Assembly: GCA_000434335.1 (NCBI GenBank)
Contig: FR878324.1
Span: 55,895-93,991, forward strand
From: Clostridium sp. CAG:492
GTDB lineage: Bacteria > Bacillota > Clostridia > TANB77 > CAG-508
Direction: 5' to 3'
Length of the DNA stretch: 38,097 nt
This document shows, piece by piece, positions 6,913 to 14,429 of the stretch. The stretch's first letter is position 1. Each line of letters starts with the position of its first letter. The notes beneath the pieces were generated by a model. That model made no database searches, had not been told where the DNA came from, and was given only the letters and a program-made list of their open reading frames with translations. Position numbers and translations under genes: made by a program.

Positions 6913-8337
6913 TTATAATTGTTCAATTTTTAATAAGTTTGTTGTTTTTGCTCCGTTCTTTGGGAAACCACCTGTTATAGCGATTATATCTCCTTCTTTA
7001 ACTCCCATTACTTCTTTTGCTTTTTCTTTAGCAATAGCAATAACTTCGTCAGTACTATCTGAAGATGGAACTATTGTTGGATATACAGCATAGTTTAATG
7101 CTAATGAACGAGCAACTGCTTCTGAATTTGTTGCAGCTAATACTAAGCATCTTGGTTTTAAGTTACTTATTCTTCTTGCTGTATCACCACTTACTGTTGA
7201 AGCAATTATTAAATCAATACCTAATACACTTGCTGCATTTACAACACTGTTAGCTATTGTTTCTGTAATATTAACTTCTCTTTCTGAATCAAATTCATAA
7301 TCATAATCATAGTATTCTTCAGTATCTTTACAAATTTGAGCCATGTATGTAACAACTTCTACTGGATATTTACCAACTGTTGTTTCTCCTGATAACATAA
7401 CAGCATCTGTTCCGTCTAATACTGCATTAGCAACATCTGATACTTCAGCTCTTGTTGGTCTTGCGCTCTTTTTCATTGATTCTAACATTTCTGTTGCAAC
7501 TATAACAAATTTACCTTTTTCACGACATCTTTGAATCATTAATTTTTGGAATTTTGGTAATTGTTGCATTGGAACTTCAACACCTAAATCACCACGAGCT
7601 ACCATTATACCATCTGAAACATCTATTATTGAATCTAAGTTTTCAACACCTGTTGTACTTTCAATTTTAGATATAACTTTCATATCTTCTCTATGATATT
7701 CTTTTAATATTTCTCTTGCAGCTAAAACATCTTCTTTGCATGATACGAAAGATAATGCAATATAATCTCCTTCATGTTGGCAAGCATAGATTATGTCTTC
7801 TCTATCTACATCACTAATAAATGGAATATCTAATTTTACACCTGGTGCATTTAAGCTCTTTTTGTTTCCTAAAACTCCACCATTTACTATCTTACATGTT
7901 ACACCATCATCTTCTACTGATATAACTTCAATTTTCATTAAACCATTTTCTAATAAAACGATTGAACCAACTTCTAAGTTGTCAATTGCTTGTGGATGGT
8001 TAACTGAGAATCTTTCTGATGTTCCTAAAACTGTTTCTTTTACTATTCTTATTGTTTTTCCTTCTTCTAGTTTTATTTCATCATTTTCCATCATTCCGCT
8101 TCTGAATTCTGGACCTTTTGTATCATATAATATAGCAACATTTTTTCCTGTCATTTCTCTTACTATGTGTACAGATGCAACTCCTGTTGCTCTTTCTTCC
8201 ATTGTAGCATGTGAAAAGTTTATACGAGCAACATTCATTCCAGCCTCTACCATTTTGCTCATTACTTCTGGGTCAGTACTAGCTGGTCCTATACTACAAA
8301 TTATTTTTGTTTTTTTGATACTTGTTTTACAACTCAT
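6913..8337 (-). CDS. pyk: Pyruvate kinase
   Basis: Converts phosphoenolpyruvate and ADP to pyruvate and ATP, the last step of glycolysis. The protein has 474 aa, the normal length for a bacterial enzyme without the extra C-terminal PEP-utiliser domain of Bacillus pyruvate kinases. Visible residues include the N-terminal KIICSIGPAS, the catalytic Lys224 in ISKIES with metal-binding Glu226, Asp250 in VARGDLGVE and the TEMLESM loop. AAGGAG precedes the ATG. It stands alone between its own promoter (8377-8405) and terminator (6863-6899), separate from the glycolytic block at 15-23 kb that encodes the preceding steps. Confidence 0.97.
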   Translation of the reverse strand: MSCKTSIKKTKIICSIGPASTDPEVMSKMVEAGMNVARINFSHATMEERATGVASVHIVREMTGKNVAILYDTKGPEFRSGMMENDEIKLEEGKTIRIVKETVLGTSERFSVNHPQAIDNLEVGSIVLLENGLMKIEVISVEDDGVTCKIVNGGVLGNKKSLNAPGVKLDIPFISDVDREDIIYACQHEGDYIALSFVSCKEDVLAAREILKEYHREDMKVISKIESTTGVENLDSIIDVSDGIMVARGDLGVEVPMQQLPKFQKLMIQRCREKGKFVIVATEMLESMKKSARPTRAEVSDVANAVLDGTDAVMLSGETTVGKYPVEVVTYMAQICKDTEEYYDYDYEFDSEREVNITETIANSVVNAASVLGIDLIIASTVSGDTARRISNLKPRCLVLAATNSEAVARSLALNYAVYPTIVPSSDSTDEVIAIAKEKAKEVMGVKEGDIIAITGGFPKNGAKTTNLLKIEQL

Positions 8338-8376
8338 ATTTTACATCTCCTTAATTAATTTTTTTACATAAGTAGT

Positions 8377-8405
8377 ATTATATATTCTTTTCTCTTAAAA
8401 ATCAA
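8377..8405 (-). promoter_or_regulatory. Promoter of pyk
   Basis: Minus-strand -35 TTGATT (8400-8405), 17-base spacer, -10 TATAAT (8377-8382). Confidence 0.75.
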
Positions 8406-8436
8406 TGTCTTGCATAAAAAAAATGTCGTTTTTTAG

Positions 8437-8701
8437 TTATTTTTTACATGATACATTTTTTATTAATTCTATTTTTTGTGCTCTTGTTAATTTTTTCAGC
8501 TCTATTTCTCTATGTAGAGCTTCCGTTTTTGTTCCAAATTCTTCAAAATATACTAATTCTACAGGTAAACGAGCTCTTGTATATTTTGCACCTTTTCCGG
8601 CTGTTGTGCACTTGTAACCTTTTGTATGGATTTACTGCGTATCCACTATATATTGTATTATCAGCACATTTTAGCATATATGCATAATGTTTCTTTGCCA
8701 T
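8437..8701 (-). pseudogene. GIY-YIG nuclease-fold protein (YhbQ-like), frameshifted
   Basis: A small single-domain GIY-YIG gene interrupted by one extra base. Reading from ATG 8701 (RBS AGAGGTG near 8711), the protein begins MAKKHYAYMLKCADNTIYSG and continues NPYKRLQVHNS. The reading then needs a one-base deletion at the CC pair 8599/8600 to resume with the family motif GKGAKYTRARLPVELVY and run to TAA at 8437-8439, about 87 aa in total. Without the correction the product is a fragment of about 50 residues. Either the gene is recently broken or the base is a sequencing or assembly error; the rest of the frame is intact, which favours recent or technical origin. Family function: small DNA-binding or DNA-cleaving proteins, mostly uncharacterised. 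Confidence 0.75.
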
Positions 8702-8772
8702 ATTTTTTCACCTCTATGAAATTTTTTTATATTTTCATTATACCAAAAAAATTAATATTTTTTTCATTTTAA

Positions 8773-8801
8773 TTGCTTTTTATTTTTCTATGTGATATTA
8801 T
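8773..8801 (+). promoter_or_regulatory. Probable promoter of tRNA-Gln and the SCIFF gene
   Basis: Plus-strand TTGCTT (8773-8778), 17-base spacer, TATTAT (8796-8801). The predicted start is about 14 bases before the tRNA. No separate promoter is evident between the tRNA and the SCIFF gene. Confidence 0.5.
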
Positions 8802-8821
8802 TTTACTGTTATAAAAAATAT

Positions 8822-8896
8822 TGGGGTATCGCCAAGCGGTAAGGCATCGGACTCTGACTCCGACATTCCTGTGTTCGAATCACAGTACCCCAGCCA
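8822..8896 (+). tRNA. tRNA-Gln (anticodon CTG)
   Basis: A full cloverleaf can be drawn: acceptor TGGGGTA/TACCCCA, D-arm with AAGCGGTAAGG, anticodon stem CGGA/TCCG with loop CTCTGAC giving anticodon CTG (reads CAG), T-arm TGTG-TTCGAAT-CACA, discriminator G and genomically encoded CCA (8894-8896). The weak U1-A72 pair is typical of bacterial tRNA-Gln. The SCIFF peptide gene begins 55 bases downstream. Confidence 0.96.
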
Positions 8897-8924
8897 ATAT
8901 GTACAAAGGGTACATATTTTAACG
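8897..8924 (+). terminator. Hairpin between tRNA-Gln and the SCIFF gene (possible processing site or attenuator)
   Basis: AATATGTAC and GTACATATT can pair around AAAGG just after the tRNA CCA, followed by TTTT and then AACGTTTTT. It is AT-rich and lacks a clean U-tract, so it could be a leaky terminator or a 3' processing signal for the tRNA. Confidence 0.4.
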
Positions 8925-8951
8925 TTTTTCCAACTTTTTAGGAGGACAAAA

Positions 8952-9089
8952 ATGAAACACATAAAGACAATTAATGAAGGAAATCTGAAAAAAACTGCCA
9001 AGACTGGCGGTTGTGGCAAGTGCCAAGCATCTTGCCAAAGTGCGTGCAAAACTTCTTGCACAGTTGCTAATCAGAAGTGTGAACACTAA
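8952..9089 (+). CDS. SCIFF ranthipeptide precursor (six Cys in forty-five residues)
   Basis: A 45-aa precursor of a ribosomally made, post-translationally modified peptide. It opens MKHIKTINEGNLKKTAKTGG and carries six Cys at 21, 24, 28, 32, 36 and 43, the defining SCIFF pattern, including ACKTSCTVAN. In the characterised family member from Clostridium thermocellum, a radical SAM SPASM maturase forms a Cys32-Thr37 thioether; both residues are at those positions here. AGGAGG at 8940-8945 precedes the ATG at 8952. The usual partner maturase is not next to it: the following gene is convergent, and the only radical SAM gene in the window (13463) is a YhcC type. The SCIFF gene ends at a strong terminator and appears to be co-transcribed with tRNA-Gln. 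Confidence 0.95.
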   Translation: MKHIKTINEGNLKKTAKTGGCGKCQASCQSACKTSCTVANQKCEH

Positions 9090-9131
9090 TTAAGCTAACC
9101 ACTTCCTTTCTGTTTTATTTGTTTTATTAAA

Positions 9132-9163
9132 CCCAGGCGTATGTAACGCCTGGGCTTTTTCTT
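9132..9163. terminator. Strong intrinsic terminator after the SCIFF gene
   Basis: CCCAGGCG and CGCCTGGG pair perfectly around TATGTAA, followed on the plus strand by CTTTTTCTTT. It lies between convergent genes, so it also closes the antiporter transcript, although the U-tract there is weaker. Confidence 0.92.
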
Positions 9164-10107
9164 TATCCTAAAAATAACATTGTCATATATGCTCCATACA
9201 TCAAAACATATATTAGTCCATTTACTCTGCTCATTTTGTTTTTTGGTGGTATTATTGGGAATAGTGCTAATATTACCATTGAAATACATAATATACTTAA
9301 ATCCATGTTGTAACTTGAATTAAATGTTATTGGTTTTATGACTGATGATACTCCTAAGATTAATAATATATTAAATATATTAGATCCAATAATATTTCCA
9401 ATTGCGATGTCACTATTTCCCTTAATTGCTGCTGTTACACTTGTTACTAGCTCTGGTAAGCTTGTACCTATTGCAAGTATTGTTAAACTGATTACTTTTT
9501 CACTTATATTAAACATTTGAGCAATATTTACGGCATTATTTACAACGAAATCTCCTCCAAATTTCAAACCTACAATTCCTAATATTATTAATATAATGTT
9601 TTTTATTGTTTTATTTTTATTTTTTTCTTCAACTACTTTACTATCTTCTTTGCTTTTTTTCTTTCCCATATATATTGTATACGCAATAAAAAGACCAAAT
9701 AAAACTAGTAATATAACTGCTTCAATTCTTGATATTCCACCTGATATATTTGAAAAAATCATTAATATTATTGTAAACAATAAGCACATTGGTATTTCAT
9801 ATTTTCTCGTTTCCTCTTGAAAATCAACAGGTTTTATTAATGATGACAATCCAAGAATAAGTAATAAATTACACAAATTACTTCCAATTACATTTCCTAA
9901 TGCCATATCAGAATAGCCATCTATAGCTGATGTTATACTTACAAAAAGCTCTGGCATTGATGTTCCTATTGATACTATTGTTAATCCAATTATTATTTCT
10001 GGAATGTGAAACTTTTTAGCTATCCCACTTGCTCCATCTACTAAAAAATCTGCACCTACAATTAATAGTGCAAAACCTACTATGATTAAAATTATATATA
10101 ATAACAT
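9163..10107 (-). CDS. Sodium/calcium antiporter, CaCA superfamily (YrbG-like)
   Basis: A 314-aa membrane transporter that exchanges Ca2+ for Na+ (possibly also K+) across the cytoplasmic membrane. It has about ten helices in two homologous halves. Each alpha repeat is visible: GTSMPELFVS with GNVIGSNLCN in the first half and GTSLPELVTS with GNIIGSNIFN in the second. A charged loop (KKKSKEDSKVVEEKNKNK) joins the halves. GGGAGG precedes the ATG. It begins 37 bases after the GltD-like gene and may share the hydrogenase transcript; any functional link to hydrogen metabolism would be a guess. Confidence 0.92.
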   Translation of the reverse strand: MLLYIILIIVGFALLIVGADFLVDGASGIAKKFHIPEIIIGLTIVSIGTSMPELFVSITSAIDGYSDMALGNVIGSNLCNLLLILGLSSLIKPVDFQEETRKYEIPMCLLFTIILMIFSNISGGISRIEAVILLVLFGLFIAYTIYMGKKKSKEDSKVVEEKNKNKTIKNIILIILGIVGLKFGGDFVVNNAVNIAQMFNISEKVISLTILAIGTSLPELVTSVTAAIKGNSDIAIGNIIGSNIFNILLILGVSSVIKPITFNSSYNMDLSILCISMVILALFPIIPPKNKMSRVNGLIYVLMYGAYMTMLFLG

Positions 10108-10144
10108 ATATTTTGCCTCCCAAAAATTACATCAATTTCTTAAA

Positions 10145-11407
10145 TTATTTTTGTAAAAAATTCATAATAGAATATGCTGCATTTCTACCGCTTCTACTAG
10201 CCCAAGCTACGGTTCCTTTTGCTCCAGCTAAATCTCCTCCTGCAAAAATTTTTGGATTTGATGTTTGATTATTTTTATCAATTTTTATATGACCTCTATC
10301 TGTTAGCTCTAAATTTAGTTTTTCCAATATATTACTTTCTGGTTTAGATCCAACTGCCATTACAACATAATCTAAATCTATTGTAAAATTACTATTTGGA
10401 ATTTCTACTGGACTTAATCTTGTTTCATTTTCCTTTTGTTTTAATTCCATTTTAACACATTCTATTTTTTCAACTTTATTTTCTCCAATTATTTTAACTG
10501 GATTTGTTTGAAATAAAAATTCAATTTTTTCATTTTTAGCTTCTTCTATTTCATGAACCTCTGCTGGCATTTCTTTTTCACTTCTTCTATATATTACAGT
10601 TACTTCGTTTGCTCCTAATTTTTTTATTGTTCTAGCCGTATCCATTGCAACATTACCACCGCCAATTACAGCAACTTTTTTATTTTTATAATCAGGATGC
10701 AAATTTTTTTCTAGTAATTCATTTCCACCATAAACACCATTTAAAGTTTCACCATCTATATTCATCTTTCTGGAAATATTAGCTCCAAATCCCAAAAATA
10801 TAGCATCATATTCTTTTTCTAAATCTGGCAATTGTATATTTACACCTAATTCACAATTAGTTTTTATTTCTACTCCAAGATTTATAATCTTTTCAATTGT
10901 TTTACTTAATGTTTTTTTATCAAGCCTAAACTCAGGAATTCCGTGATATAATAGACCTCCTAGATGCTCATATTTTTCATATACTGTAACATTATATCCA
11001 TTTTCACATAAAAAAGCTGCACAAGTTAAACCAGATGGTCCAGCTCCTACCACAGCGATTTTTTCTTTTCGTTTTTCCTTAGATTGTGGTAATTTCCATC
11101 CATTTTTTATAGCTTCATCACCTATAAAATATTCTATATTTCCAATTTCAACAGCACCATAATAATTTTTCATTGCACAAGATCCCTGACATTGTTTTTC
11201 ATGTGGACAAATTCTTCCACATACAGATGACAATACAGTTGTTTTTGATAAAACTTCATATGCTTTTTCAAATTCTTCTAATTTCGCTAACCTTATAAAT
11301 TCAGTAGTATCATTATTTAATGGACATCCAACTTGACAAGGTTTTGTAATGCATGTTGAACACTTACTTGCCTTTTTTAATATATCTTCTTTATTCACCA
11401 CATGCAC
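10145..11407 (-). CDS. GltD-like NAD(P)H-dependent FAD/FeS oxidoreductase, hydrogenase partner
   Basis: A 420-aa relative of the glutamate synthase small subunit, expected to pass electrons between NAD(P)H and an iron-sulfur partner. N-terminal Cys clusters C16/C19/C24/C28 and C63/C67/C73/C77 suit two [4Fe-4S] centres. The FAD site VVGAGPSGL is near residue 119 and the NAD(P)H site VIGGGNVAMDTAR lies in the middle, with AGGDLAG towards the C-terminus. It overlaps the hydrogenase gene by 17 bases. No GltB-like large subunit is present, so the hydrogenase is the likely partner. ATG 11407 is only 3 bases from AGGAGG; GTG codons at 11401 and 11398 are better spaced, so the start is uncertain by a few residues. 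Confidence 0.9.
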   Translation of the reverse strand: MHVVNKEDILKKASKCSTCITKPCQVGCPLNNDTTEFIRLAKLEEFEKAYEVLSKTTVLSSVCGRICPHEKQCQGSCAMKNYYGAVEIGNIEYFIGDEAIKNGWKLPQSKEKRKEKIAVVGAGPSGLTCAAFLCENGYNVTVYEKYEHLGGLLYHGIPEFRLDKKTLSKTIEKIINLGVEIKTNCELGVNIQLPDLEKEYDAIFLGFGANISRKMNIDGETLNGVYGGNELLEKNLHPDYKNKKVAVIGGGNVAMDTARTIKKLGANEVTVIYRRSEKEMPAEVHEIEEAKNEKIEFLFQTNPVKIIGENKVEKIECVKMELKQKENETRLSPVEIPNSNFTIDLDYVVMAVGSKPESNILEKLNLELTDRGHIKIDKNNQTSNPKIFAGGDLAGAKGTVAWASRSGRNAAYSIMNFLQK

Positions 11408-12737
11408 CTCCTTTTAAGATTTCAGATTTATCTGTATATGTTGTATGTAAATATTTATGAGCAATATTGCTATTTGGCTCTTTAAAAAATTCTTCATATA
11501 TCTTTTTAATTTCTGGATTTTTATAACTTACTCTTTTTACCATCTTTTCATCTGTAGAATATAAACCTCCAATTCTTGCCTCTTTTGTTTTTAGCATATT
11601 TAAAAGTGTTGTTTTAGGTTGACCTCCACCTGCAATACATCCCCCATTACAATTCATTACTTCTATAAATTGATAACTTGATGAATCTTCTTTTATTATG
11701 TCTAAAACTTTTTTTAAGTTTTTCATACCATTTACAACAGCACCTTTAATATTTATTCCATTTATATTAACCTCTATATTTTTTATTCCATTCATTCCAC
11801 GTACCTCAGAAAATACAAGCTCATCATTTTTCAAATCTTTTCCGGTTATGTAATAATATGCTGTTCTAAAAGCAGCTTCAGTTACTCCACCTGTGTTTCC
11901 AAATATTACACCTGCTCCAGAGCCATCTCCTAGTGGAGAATCAAATTCTTCTTCTTTGCATTCTTCTAAATTTATATTATGCTCTTTAAGAAGTTTTGCA
12001 AGCTCTCTTGTTGTTATTACATAATCATTATCTTGATTAGTTATACTTAGCTCTTTTCTTTTAATTTCAGCCTTTTTTGCTGTACATGGTGCAACAACAA
12101 CATTAACAATATTATTAGGATCAATATTAACTTTTTTTGCAAAATATGTTTTTATTATTGTCCCTTGCATTGAAATTGGACTTTTACAAGTTGATATATT
12201 AGATAATAATTCTGGATAAAATAACTCCGCATATTTTACCCATGCAGGACAACATGAAGTAAACAATGGTAAATTTTTATTCTGTTTAATTCTATTTACA
12301 AGCTCCATTGCTTCTTCCATTATTGTTAAATCAGCTGAAAAAGTAACATCAAATACATAATTAGCACCTATTTTCTTTAGAGCTCCAACCATTTTCTTAT
12401 CTATATTTGTTCCAATTTTCATTCCAAACTCTTCACCTAATGCTACTCTAACAGCTGGAGCCACACTAAATGTTACTACTTTATCATTTTTTTTCAAAAT
12501 TTTCTTTATTTCTTCATAATCTTCTTTTTCACTAATTGCCTCAGTTGGACAATAAATTGAACATTGACCACAATTTATACATATAGGCTTTTTTGTAATA
12601 CCTAAATCATACATTCTTGACACTGTTACTTCATTTCGACATATCTCCAAACATTTACCACACTTTATACATTTTGACTCATCTACTTTAATTGCTGGGT
12701 TTTCTGGACATATTTCAACTCTTATTTTTTCTTCCAC
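11391..12737 (-). CDS. [FeFe] hydrogenase, glutamate-synthase-linked (group A2-like)
   Basis: A 448-aa cytoplasmic hydrogenase (2H+ + 2e- to H2, or the reverse). N-terminal ferredoxin-type clusters are C23/C26/C29/C33 and C53/C56/C59/C63. H-cluster ligands are C163 (in TSCCPAW, with proton-transfer Cys162), C218 (in VAPCTAKKAE), and C363 and C367 (in MNCNGGCIAGGGQP). The loop normally written MPC is APC here, and MAC is MNC: two substitutions next to the active site. The start is GTG with GAGGTGAT upstream. Linkage to a GltD-like subunit matches the group A2 arrangement, with NAD(P)H as the likely electron partner. The maturation genes hydE/F/G are not in the window. Confidence 0.92.
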   Translation of the reverse strand: MEEKIRVEICPENPAIKVDESKCIKCGKCLEICRNEVTVSRMYDLGITKKPICINCGQCSIYCPTEAISEKEDYEEIKKILKKNDKVVTFSVAPAVRVALGEEFGMKIGTNIDKKMVGALKKIGANYVFDVTFSADLTIMEEAMELVNRIKQNKNLPLFTSCCPAWVKYAELFYPELLSNISTCKSPISMQGTIIKTYFAKKVNIDPNNIVNVVVAPCTAKKAEIKRKELSITNQDNDYVITTRELAKLLKEHNINLEECKEEEFDSPLGDGSGAGVIFGNTGGVTEAAFRTAYYYITGKDLKNDELVFSEVRGMNGIKNIEVNINGINIKGAVVNGMKNLKKVLDIIKEDSSSYQFIEVMNCNGGCIAGGGQPKTTLLNMLKTKEARIGGLYSTDEKMVKRVSYKNPEIKKIYEEFFKEPNSNIAHKYLHTTYTDKSEILKGGACGE

Positions 12738-12757
12738 TATATCACCTCAAATTAATT

Positions 12758-12776
12758 TTAGAAAATTGTTTTCTAA
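12758..12776. promoter_or_regulatory. Operator-like palindrome at the hydrogenase transcription start
   Basis: TTAGAAAA-TTG-TTTTCTAA, a perfect 8-base inverted repeat with a 3-base centre. It occupies about +1 to +20, where a bound protein would block transcription. It does not match the Rex consensus (TTGTTAA-N4-TTAACAA). Confidence 0.5.
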
Positions 12777-12783
12777 TAGTATA

Positions 12784-12812
12784 ACTATATATAAATATTA
12801 TAATAATTTCAA
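12784..12812 (-). promoter_or_regulatory. Promoter of the hydrogenase operon
   Basis: Minus-strand -35 TTGAAA (12807-12812), 17-base spacer, -10 TATAGT (12784-12789). The predicted start falls at the edge of the palindrome at 12758-12776. Confidence 0.6.
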
Positions 12813-12892
12813 TATTTTTTTAGTACTTTTTATTAAATTTCTATTTTATTATTGCAGAGCAGTATAGAATATATTATTATTTAAAAATACAA

Positions 12893-12961
12893 CAAAAAAA
12901 GATAACTTTCAATTATTTAAATTTAAAAACCATTAGTTTCTAAATCTCATTGAAAGTTATC
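12893..12961 (-). terminator. Long-loop terminator in the 348-base gap upstream of the hydrogenase
   Basis: GATAACTTTCAAT (12901-12913) pairs perfectly with ATTGAAAGTTATC (12949-12961) across a 35-base AT-rich loop; on the minus strand seven Ts follow. It probably ends the transcript of the small membrane protein gene at 13086. The rest of 12962-13060 shows no reading frame with an RBS, and the 12813-12892 stretch holds nothing beyond AT-rich sequence. Confidence 0.6.
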
Positions 12962-13060
12962 TACTTTTATTCACCAGTGACTATAGTATAAATATTTATT
13001 TTATGTATTATAAAACTTTATATCTACACATTTTATAGAACCATACAATATTTTTATTGC

Positions 13061-13082
13061 AAACCACCATTGCTGGTGGTTT
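13061..13082. terminator. Hairpin overlapping the end of the small membrane protein gene
   Basis: AAACCACC and GGTGGTTT pair perfectly around ATTGCT just past the stop codon at 13086. No U-tract follows on either strand, so it is more likely a 3'-end stabilising hairpin than a full terminator. Confidence 0.4.
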
Positions 13083-13085
13083 ACT

Positions 13086-13358
13086 TTAGCAACAACATTT
13101 ACATTTTCTTTCTTTCTTTTTTCTATTACATAAAATTAAAATCACATCTAATATTAATAATAGTCCTAAAACTACCGCTAATACTATTACTGCTGACAAT
13201 GCTTCTAGTATTGCTCCTACAATAGAAGCTCCTATTATTAATCCTATTACAACTGCAAACGCCGTTAATAATATTGTTGCAATTATTGCTAAACATTTAT
13301 TTTTAAAGCAACATTTTTCTTCTTTATTATAACAATAAATTGTTTCTTGTGGTTCCAT
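13086..13358 (-). CDS. Small Cys-rich membrane protein (function unknown)
   Basis: Not recognised. The 90-aa protein has a polar N-terminus with Cys (CYNKEEKCCFKNKC), two hydrophobic helices of about 25 and 20 residues rich in Ala, Val, Ile and Leu, and a basic Cys-ending tail (CNRKKKERKCKCCC). Clustered Cys on both sides of the membrane segments, which lie on the same face if there are two helices, might coordinate metal; this is inference. An in-frame GTG lies at 13367, but AGGAGG is 8 bases from the ATG at 13358, which is preferred. It stands alone, divergent from the radical SAM gene. Confidence 0.7.
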   Translation of the reverse strand: MEPQETIYCYNKEEKCCFKNKCLAIIATILLTAFAVVIGLIIGASIVGAILEALSAVIVLAVVLGLLLILDVILILCNRKKKERKCKCCC

Positions 13359-13426
13359 ATAAGTCACCTCCTATATAGTATTTTGATTAATACTATATTA
13401 TATATTATGTTAATTTTTCTTTTTTG

Positions 13427-13455
13427 TTGCTTTTTTTACAAATTTTTGTTATATT
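13427..13455 (+). promoter_or_regulatory. Possible promoter giving a leaderless YhcC mRNA
   Basis: TTGCTT (13427-13432), 17-base spacer, TATATT (13450-13455). The A of the ATG (13463) is 8 bases after the -10 box, where transcription would be expected to begin. An alternative TTGATT-N17-TATGTT starts at 13384. The -35 match is weak. Confidence 0.4.
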
Positions 13456-13462
13456 TATTTTT

Positions 13463-14371
13463 ATGGAAAATTTAAAAAGATATAATCGTTTAACTGAATA
13501 TTTAAAAAATAAATTTGGAGAGCGTACTTTAAAAATTTGTATAGATGGTGGATTCACTTGTCCTAATAGAGATGGTACTGCAGGTATTGGAGGTTGTATT
13601 TTTTGCAGTGAACACGGTTCAGGAGACCATTTAAACTCATCTAAAAATATACAAGCTCAAATTGAATCTTATTTTTCTAGTTATAGAAGCACAAGAGCTA
13701 ATAAATTTATAGCATATTTTCAAAATTTTACTAATACATATGACACAATTGCCAACTTAAAATTAAAGTATGACTCAGCTTTAATAGATGATAGAATTGT
13801 AGCTTTGGCAGTTGCTACTCGTCCAGATTGTATAACAGAAGAAGTTGTAAAATTATTAAAATCTTATAGTGAAAAATACTATGTGTGGGTTGAACTTGGA
13901 CTTCAAACAGCCAATGAGCAAACAGGTGTATTAATAAATAGAGGTTATAGTAGTAAACAATTTTCAGATGCAGTTGCTCTTTTAAATAAATACAAAATAG
14001 ATGTTGTAACACATATAATGGTAGGACTACCTGGTGAAACAAATGATGATTTGTGCAATACAATAAAATTCATAAATAACCATAATATCCAAGGTTTAAA
14101 AATTCATTCAACATATGTTATACAAAATACAAAATTAGCACAAATGTATTATGATGGAAAATATACACCTTTAAAGCTTGATGATTATTTGAATAGTGTT
14201 GTATATATATTAACACATATTTCTCCAAATATCGTTATTCACAGAATAAGTGGAGATGCCCCAAAGGATTTGTTAATTGCACCTGAATGGAATGCTCATA
14301 AAAAGTTGGTGCTTAATGGTGTTGATAGGATTTTAAAAGAGAAGGATTTATATCAAGGAAAGGAAGTCTAA
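13463..14371 (+). CDS. Radical SAM protein, YhcC/TIGR01212 family
   Basis: A 302-aa radical SAM enzyme of the YhcC family, widespread in bacteria and of uncertain substrate. It begins MENLKRYNRLTEYLKNKFG and carries the family cluster motif with Cys in GFTCPNRDGTAGIGG followed by CIFC, then the SAM-binding region with WVELGLQTA and HIMVGLPGET. The C-terminus (PEWNAHKKLVLNG) is also typical. The ATG at 13463 matches family N-termini; an upstream in-frame TTG at 13424 would add a hydrophobic stretch and is rejected. There is no Shine-Dalgarno sequence before it. It is not the SCIFF maturase, which would be longer with a SPASM domain. Confidence 0.9.
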   Translation: MENLKRYNRLTEYLKNKFGERTLKICIDGGFTCPNRDGTAGIGGCIFCSEHGSGDHLNSSKNIQAQIESYFSSYRSTRANKFIAYFQNFTNTYDTIANLKLKYDSALIDDRIVALAVATRPDCITEEVVKLLKSYSEKYYVWVELGLQTANEQTGVLINRGYSSKQFSDAVALLNKYKIDVVTHIMVGLPGETNDDLCNTIKFINNHNIQGLKIHSTYVIQNTKLAQMYYDGKYTPLKLDDYLNSVVYILTHISPNIVIHRISGDAPKDLLIAPEWNAHKKLVLNGVDRILKEKDLYQGKEV

Positions 14372-14389
14372 TATAATAGATTTCTTTTC
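14363..14389 (+). terminator. Weak terminator after YhcC
   Basis: GAAGTCT and AGATTTC can pair (one G-U) around AATATAAT, followed by TTTTCT. The hairpin overlaps the stop codon and faces the convergent toxN gene. Confidence 0.4.
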
Positions 14390-14429
14390 TACTTTCGATT
14401 ATACATAACTCAAAATTATTTAGAATTCA

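Noticed and set aside
7793..8371. Plus-strand open frame opposite pyk
   Set aside because: Shadow of the pyruvate kinase gene; no RBS and low-complexity product.
8405..8687. Plus-strand frames near the GIY-YIG remnant
   Set aside because: They oppose the frameshifted GIY-YIG gene, whose protein matches a known family after a one-base correction; the plus-strand products do not.
8798..9061. Minus-strand frame across tRNA-Gln and the SCIFF gene
   Set aside because: It is antisense to a perfect tRNA and to a recognised peptide gene, and has no RBS.
12758..12776. Rex redox-repressor site before the hydrogenase
   Set aside because: The palindrome TTAGAAAA-TTG-TTTTCTAA differs from the Rex consensus in both half-sites and spacing; kept only as an unassigned operator candidate.
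13463..14371. Radical SAM gene as the missing SCIFF maturase
   Set aside because: Its motifs and length are those of the YhcC family; it lacks the SPASM extension and is more than 4 kb from the SCIFF gene.
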